Shown: piece after piece, positions 57,881-64,000 of the stretch | How positions within the stretch are numbered: position 1 is the stretch's first letter | How the letters are laid out: every line of letters starts with the position of its first letter | Source: Emiliania huxleyi CCMP1516 | Taxonomy: Eukaryota; Haptophyta; Isochrysidales; Noelaerhabdaceae | DNA length: 64,000 nt | Direction of reading: 5' to 3' | NCBI RefSeq assembly: GCF_000372725.1 | Contig: NW_005200941.1 | Span: 191,438 to 255,437 of the forward strand | Notes under the pieces: generated by a model | The model's input: the letters and a program-made list of their open reading frames with translations, nothing else | The model's database searches: none | What the model was told of the DNA's origin: nothing | Translations under genes and position numbers: made by a program

Positions 57881-58646
57881 CGGAGAGTTCAGCTGGCACA
57901 CTTCCCTCTGTGATGCCGGGCTGCGTTGGGACTAGGTGTCGCGCTGTCTACTGGCAAAGGCGCTCGGCGCCAGGCCAGGCCAGGCGCGGGAGACGTCCCT
58001 CCGCCGCAGCCTCCTCGTGCGCTTCTCCCGCACAACGTGTATGCCGGCTGAGCAGCAACCAAAAGAGGACGAGGACGAGATATCTCTAAGGCTGTAAGCT
58101 TACAGCATTGACCGGAACTCTGAAACGTCCAGCCGCTCGTCATCAGCAGTATCCCTCGGCCTGCGCCGCGCTCGGTGAAAACCTCGACAGCGCCTTCGGT
58201 GGGCGGAGGGTGACACGCAGTTCTTAGCTCGCCGGAAGCGTGGCTCAACCCACCTGTGCGGCCCCCTGCGGCGGGCGTGGGTGACATGGTTTATTTGTAT
58301 ACTCACTCACACACGTGTCACGTCAGCAAGGCTGCGTTCTCACGGAACCTTGAAGACGGTGCCTCGCGGCAGCTCGCTATGGCGCTCGGCAGCACATGGG
58401 TAACGGCGGCGGACGGGCCGTCTCCCACCGGACCCGGTCTATGGCGGTGCGGTGCGCGTCTCTCCTGGGGGCGGCGTCGCTGGCGGCGCGCGTCTCGCTC
58501 GCGCGGCAGCTCCGCTTCGCGTTGGCCGCGTGCCATGCTCGGTGACATGACCTGATTGTTAAAAGAGCCGGTCCGCGAAATTAAATGCCATTCTCCAGGT
58601 ATCCATTTTAGCACTATCTTCGAAATCCCGGCCGATACTGTTTTAA
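57881..58646. other. Interval without a supported gene
   Basis: Overlapping short frames only. TAAAAGAGCCGGTCCGCG at 58559 begins an AT-richer stretch leading into the SINE-like element. Confidence 0.35.
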
Positions 58647-58922
<276 letters not shown>

Positions 58923-59159
58923 ACGTCACTGCATCCTCCGCCGGTTCCTCCCGTCGCCTAGACAGGCCCTCTTCACAGAAGGGTTCCCCCAAGCCGTTTA
59001 AGCCGCAGGCGCCCCAGGGCCCACCCTTTTAAGCCTAGGCTAGGGGTACCCTAAGCCTCTCCCCCTCCCCCGGCCTGAGCAGCTATGGGTGGAAGGCAGC
59101 CCCTTGAGTCGAGGGCCACCATTGCCGAGCTCCAATGACCAAAGGCCCGGGCGTCTGCT

Positions 59160-60430
<1,271 letters not shown>

Positions 60431-60783
60431 CCCCTCCAACCCACCCGCGCTAGGTCGGGACGAAGGGGTCACACCCGACGACCTCGGGAACTAGCCGGGG
60501 CAGTCGGAGAAGGGGCAACTCCGTGCACTGACGGTCGGCCGTCAGAAAACACGCCTCCGTGGCTCGGGTTACACCAATCCTCGCTACCCAACGCGGCCAA
60601 AGGATATCCACCTAGGTAGGTAGGTAGAAAGGTGAAGAACAGCCAGGCTCGGACTGGACACCAACGCGGTATGGGTGGACGCAGGACAGATGATGACGAC
60701 ACGCACGAGCGACACACAGACACAAACAAGCTCACAAGACACACAGCCAGCTGGCTGCCACACACCCTGAGTTGGCGTACACA
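60431..60783. repeat. Inverted copy of 11148-11322 joined to repeat D
   Basis: 60431-60613 is the reverse complement of 11148-11322. At CCACCTAGGTAGGTAGGTAG it passes straight into repeat D (60613-60783), which ends TGAGTTGGCGTACAC. The same end is seen at 31008-31022. Confidence 0.8.
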
Positions 60784-61255
60784 TAACTCAGGGCCACATT
60801 CCTCCTGTCGCCCCCCCCAGCACTCCAAGGTGCCAAGAGAAACAAACAAGGGCACACCGCCTCGAGAACCTCGAGAACAAACCAAAAGAATTCCTGCCTC
60901 AAAAGGGCGGGGCTGTCCCGGAAAGTGAGAGACGCCGGGCAGCGTGGCGCACAACTGAACCCTCCCATACGTGTTTGTGCCTCCTCCTTTGCTGTCCCAT
61001 CTCCTCATCTCTTTCCCGCCTGGGCGGGGCAGCGGGCGGGCGCGCGGTGCGGCGCGGCGTGTGCGTGTGTGCGACTGCGACAGGGGACCGCTCGAAAGGG
61101 ACCATTGGGCTTGTATTATTAACAACGAAGGCGCTCTCAAAAGAATTCTCTGTGAGAGAGGCTTGTATCTTAAGAATTCTCAAAAGAATTCCGGAAAGCG
61201 CGCCCAAACACGCGGCGACAGGGTGGCATCCTCCCCCGGCGGATCAGTCCACCGC
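60784..61255. other. Upstream region of the ER thioredoxin-like gene
   Basis: Contains AAAAGAATT at three sites (60888, 61138, 61181), AAGAATTCTC repeated twice, and CCTCGAGAACCTCGAGAAC. An open frame continues upstream of the ATG, but it is Arg-rich and lacks a signal peptide. Confidence 0.45.
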
Positions 61256-62763
61256 ATGCTGCCATCCGCTCTCCTCTTCGCCTCGCTCGCCGCCGACGTG
61301 GAGCTGCTGCGCGGGAGCTCCGAGCAGCTCAAGGCGGTCTTCTTCTCGGGCGAGCCGTGGCTCGTCCACTGCGCCACGCGTGCCGAGCTCGCCGCCGCGG
61401 CCAAGGACGAAGGCGCGGAGGCGCTCCTCCCGGCGGTCGTCCGCGCGGCGGCGCCGCGGCTGCCGGACGAGGTCAGAGTGGGCGTGCTCGACTGCAGCAA
61501 GAAGCTGCCCTCGGGCAAGACGACGCTCCAGCGCTTCAAGCTCGACGGCTCGCTCTCGCCGACGCTCGTGCTCGTCGCAAACGGCCGCGCGCCGAGGCAG
61601 GTCACCTCCGCGCTCCTCTCCAAGCACGGCTCCTCGTCCGCCCTCTTTCCGACGCCGCGGCAGCAGGCGGCGGCGCTGGTGAGCTTCGTGGCCGCCGCCA
61701 TCGAGCCGCGCGTCGCCGCGCTCTCCAAGACGGAGCACCTGACCGCGCACTGCCTGCGCCGGAAGCTGTGCGCGGTGGTCATGTCCGACGGCGAGCTCAA
61801 GGGCGCCGCCGCGCGCACGCTGCAGCGGCTGCTCAAAGAGTATCGCGCCGTCTCGTTTGTGACGGTCAACACGGCGCGGTACGACTTTTCGCTCTCCAAG
61901 CTGATGCCCACCGCCGCCGACGGCGCGGCGGGAGGCAAGGACAAGGGAGGCAAGGACAAGGGAGGCAAGGACAAGGGAGGCAAGGACAAGGGAGGCAGGG
62001 ACAAGGCCGAGCCGCGGCTGCTGGCGGTGCGGTCGTCCACCGTCGGCGGCGGCGACAAGAGCAGCAAGGAGAAGGGGCAGCAAAAGATGAGCGTGCTGGC
62101 AAAGGCGCACCGCGACGCATTCTCGCTCGAGCCGCTGCGTGCCTTCCTCGCGGACCACGTCGCGGAGGCGCTCGAGATGAAGCCGCTCCGCCGGCTGCCC
62201 CAAATCAAGTGGAGAAAGCAGGCGTCCGCCTCGGACGGCGGCGGCAGCGGTGGCGGAGGAGGCGGCGGCGGCGGCAAGAAGAGCGCCGCGTCCGGCAAAG
62301 CGGCGGGCGGGAGCAAGCGGCGCGGCGGGGAGGCGGGCGGCGGCCGCAAAGGCGGCGAGAGGCGCCGCGACGGCGGGCAGAGCTCCGCTGGAGGGGGGGG
62401 CGGAGGTGCAGGTGCAGGTGCAGGGGCGGCGCGGCATGCTCGGAGGGGTCGCTGGGGGTGCGTTCACGGCCCATCTCGCTGTGAATAGGCGGGGGCGCGG
62501 ACTCGCGCGAGGCGGAGGCGCGCCGGAGACAGAGGATGGCGGAGGAGGAGGAGGAGTACCTGCGGGGCATGTTCGATGCGGAGGGGGGCGGGGAGGGGGC
62601 GGAGGAGGAGGAGGGGGCGGAGGAGGAGGAGGAGGGGCTCGATTTCGACGACGAGGAGGAGGCGGGCGAGGAGGTGGACGGGGAGGGCGTCGGCGGGGGC
62701 GCCGAGTTTGGGTTCGAGGAGGAGGATGACGACGAGACAGGGAGCCTAAAGGAGGACTTGTGA
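61256..62763 (+). CDS. ER-luminal thioredoxin-fold protein with acidic tail and KEDL end, two exons
   Basis: Exons 61256-62399 and 62489-62763 total 1,419 nt (472 residues) in phase. ATG 61256 starts a signal peptide (MLPSALLFASLAADVELLRG). A thioredoxin-like domain follows: AVFFSGEPWLVHCATRAELA, VRVGVLDCSKKLPSGKTTLQ, RFKLDGSLSPTLVLVANGRA. It lacks a CxxC pair, so redox catalysis is unlikely. A second region (KLCAVVMSDGELKGAAARTL, YRAVSFVTVNTARYDFSLSK) resembles another thioredoxin fold. A KDKGG array lies at residues about 223-245. Exon 2 is acidic (MAEEEEEYLRGMFDAEGG) and ends LKEDL, a KDEL-type retention variant. The 89 bp intron has a GC donor and GCGGAGGTGC/GCGGGGGCGC duplicates. The role is probably chaperone-like; inferred. 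Confidence 0.75.
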
Positions 62764-62996
62764 CGCGCTCTCTCCGCGCCATGCGGTGCACGTGCAGTCG
62801 CGGCCGTGGCTTGTGCTGCTGGTCAGTGGTCGAAGGGCGCCGCGGCTCTTTGGTGTTTGCGTTCGTGCGCCAGCAGGGCCGCCAACGAGATGTTAACCTT
62901 CCTTGTGTGAGAAGCAGAAGACTTTTTTCCGGGCTGCGCGTGTGTGTGTAGTGTGAGAGACAGAGAGATTTTTTTAGCAGCAAGCAGGGGAACCTT

Positions 62997-63407
62997 TTAT
63001 AACGTTTCGTATTCGACCTCGTGCACGAGCCGGCCGTCCACGTCCTCCTCCCGCCCCGCGGTTGTGGCCGGCCACCACAAGCCTTGCTCGCCCAGGATCT
63101 CGACGTGCGTTCCCGTCTCCACGATGGTGTGCCCCGCCTGCTTCGCCGTCTCTTCCACCCGCAGCCGCTCCCGCCGCTCCCTCTGGCCCTCCCTCGCCGT
63201 CGGAAGGGCGTAGTTCGGGCCGCTCTCCTCCACGCCGGCCAGCACGTCCGCGGCGCTCACCGCCTCGACGTCCGTCGCCTCCTCCGCCGCCGGCTCGGTC
63301 GAGCCGCCCGCCGCCTCCCGTCGTCGGCGCTGCCGCTCGCGCTCGTGGTGTGCTGCTCGGCGCTCGACGCCGCCGCCCTCGTGCACGCACGCCGCCTGCG
63401 GTGCCAT
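62997..63407 (-). CDS. Small protein with Tudor-like C-terminus
   Basis: ATG 63407 (MAPQAACVHEGGGVERRAAH) is chosen over 63443. A basic/acidic helix (RERQRRRREAAGG) is followed by VSAADVLAGVEESGPNYALP and then HTIVETGTHVEILGEQGLWW, PATT, GRLVHEVEYETL. The last 45 residues resemble Tudor/Agenet-type barrels (GTxVEIxxxxGxWWPATV, VxYE), which bind methylated histone tails or similar ligands. The match is by eye and short. The acidic ER gene ends 230 bases away on the other strand (convergent). Confidence 0.5.
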   Translation of the reverse strand: MAPQAACVHEGGGVERRAAHHERERQRRRREAAGGSTEPAAEEATDVEAVSAADVLAGVEESGPNYALPTAREGQRERRERLRVEETAKQAGHTIVETGTHVEILGEQGLWWPATTAGREEDVDGRLVHEVEYETL

Positions 63408-64000
63408 CTCGCCGCAGGGCGAAGGCCAACCGCAAATTTGCACAAACTCCGAGACAAAGCCCCTTCGAACGCGCGAAAGCGCCCGCCCTCTTTCTGGCCG
63501 CGTCCCTCCCCTGTCGAATCTTCTCCTCTTTTACATACTAATCAGCCGAACGAAACACACACAGTTCACAGAAAACCCTCACAGGAGGCGGCCCGGGCGG
63601 CCCCCACGCCCCAGGAGGCAGGAGCGCGGCGCAGCTCGCCGGCGGCGGCGCACAGCCGACTAGGTCCAGCCCTGGGTGGCACGGGTTGTGACATTTGGCG
63701 ATTCCGCGGCTTACTGGGCCCCTGAGCCGCTCCCCGTGTGCGATTCTTGTGGCCGAGGCATGGTACTGATAGTAAATGGTTCAGAACCGGCCAAACACAG
63801 GCTACGGCCCCACGCCCGCCATAGAGCTCCTGGAGAGCGCGCGCGAGTGACGCGCTACAAGCCGCGAGAGTGGCATCAGAGGCAGGAACGACGTGCTCTA
63901 CTTGCTGCACCTCGCAGCTGCACCAAGTGTGCTCGCAGTGTATGCCACGGCCGCCGCCTACGGCATGTACCGCCGCTCTCTCTCCCACCGCTCTCTCTCC
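63408..64000. other. Window end, no gene supported
   Basis: Frames are compositional. The last bases are CTCTCTCTCC repeats. The upstream region of the Tudor-like gene should lie in 63408-63600; no clear motif is visible. Confidence 0.4.

Overview
The window looks like nuclear DNA of a photosynthetic eukaryote with a secondary plastid, most likely a haptophyte or a similar alga. The evidence is the very high GC content, genes broken into many short exons, a plastid galactolipid synthase (MGDG synthase), a mitochondrial succinate dehydrogenase anchor, ankyrin-RING and LRR families, and large amounts of simple-sequence and dispersed repeats. There are no operons, Shine-Dalgarno sites, CRISPR arrays, tRNA or rRNA genes. 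The taxon is an inference and was not tested.

Layout. 0-5 kb: the 5' end of a plastid-targeted gene, a secreted START-like protein, an orphan ORF, and a small-protein gene interrupted by a terminal-inverted-repeat (TIR) element. 5-8.5 kb: a nine-exon MGDG synthase. 9.9-14.3 kb: a TauD-type dioxygenase, a hAT transposase scrap and an ankyrin-RING protein. 16-21.3 kb: a small conserved protein, a 1.3 kb TIR element, a five-exon exostosin-type glycosyltransferase and SDH4. 21.3-25.7 kb: repeats and an LRR protein. 25.7-30.5 kb: a ten-exon gene joining a RING-type zinc finger to a 2OG-Fe(II) dioxygenase. 31-35.5 kb: a second copy of the 3.7 kb TIR element and a 1,248-residue membrane-LRR protein. 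36-45 kb: a LINE scrap, three unrecognised genes, a Cys-rich secreted peptide and long microsatellites. 45.5-50.2 kb: a tandem ankyrin gene cluster. 50.5-57.2 kb: an SLC13/SAC1-like transporter with RCK_C domains. 57.5-64 kb: a signalling-domain relic, repeats, an ER thioredoxin-like protein and a Tudor-like protein.

The main result is about introns. I placed about 40 introns by reading-frame continuity and protein-family expectation. In five completely joined genes the exon lengths sum to a multiple of three with no internal stop. Nearly every intron is bracketed by a direct repeat of about 7-30 bp, with one copy beginning at the donor and the other beginning right after the acceptor AG. Donors are mostly GC, then GT, with two GA. 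Many introns consist of one short inserted element: family A (about 60-70 bp) or family B (about 100-175 bp), both ending in TAG. Others are simple arrays of GGGGAGAT-like units. This is the signature of introners, that is, introns made by insertion with target duplication. In four genes the splice junction itself has been tandemly amplified. Much of the apparent open reading frame in the window is stop-free intron repeat and not protein.
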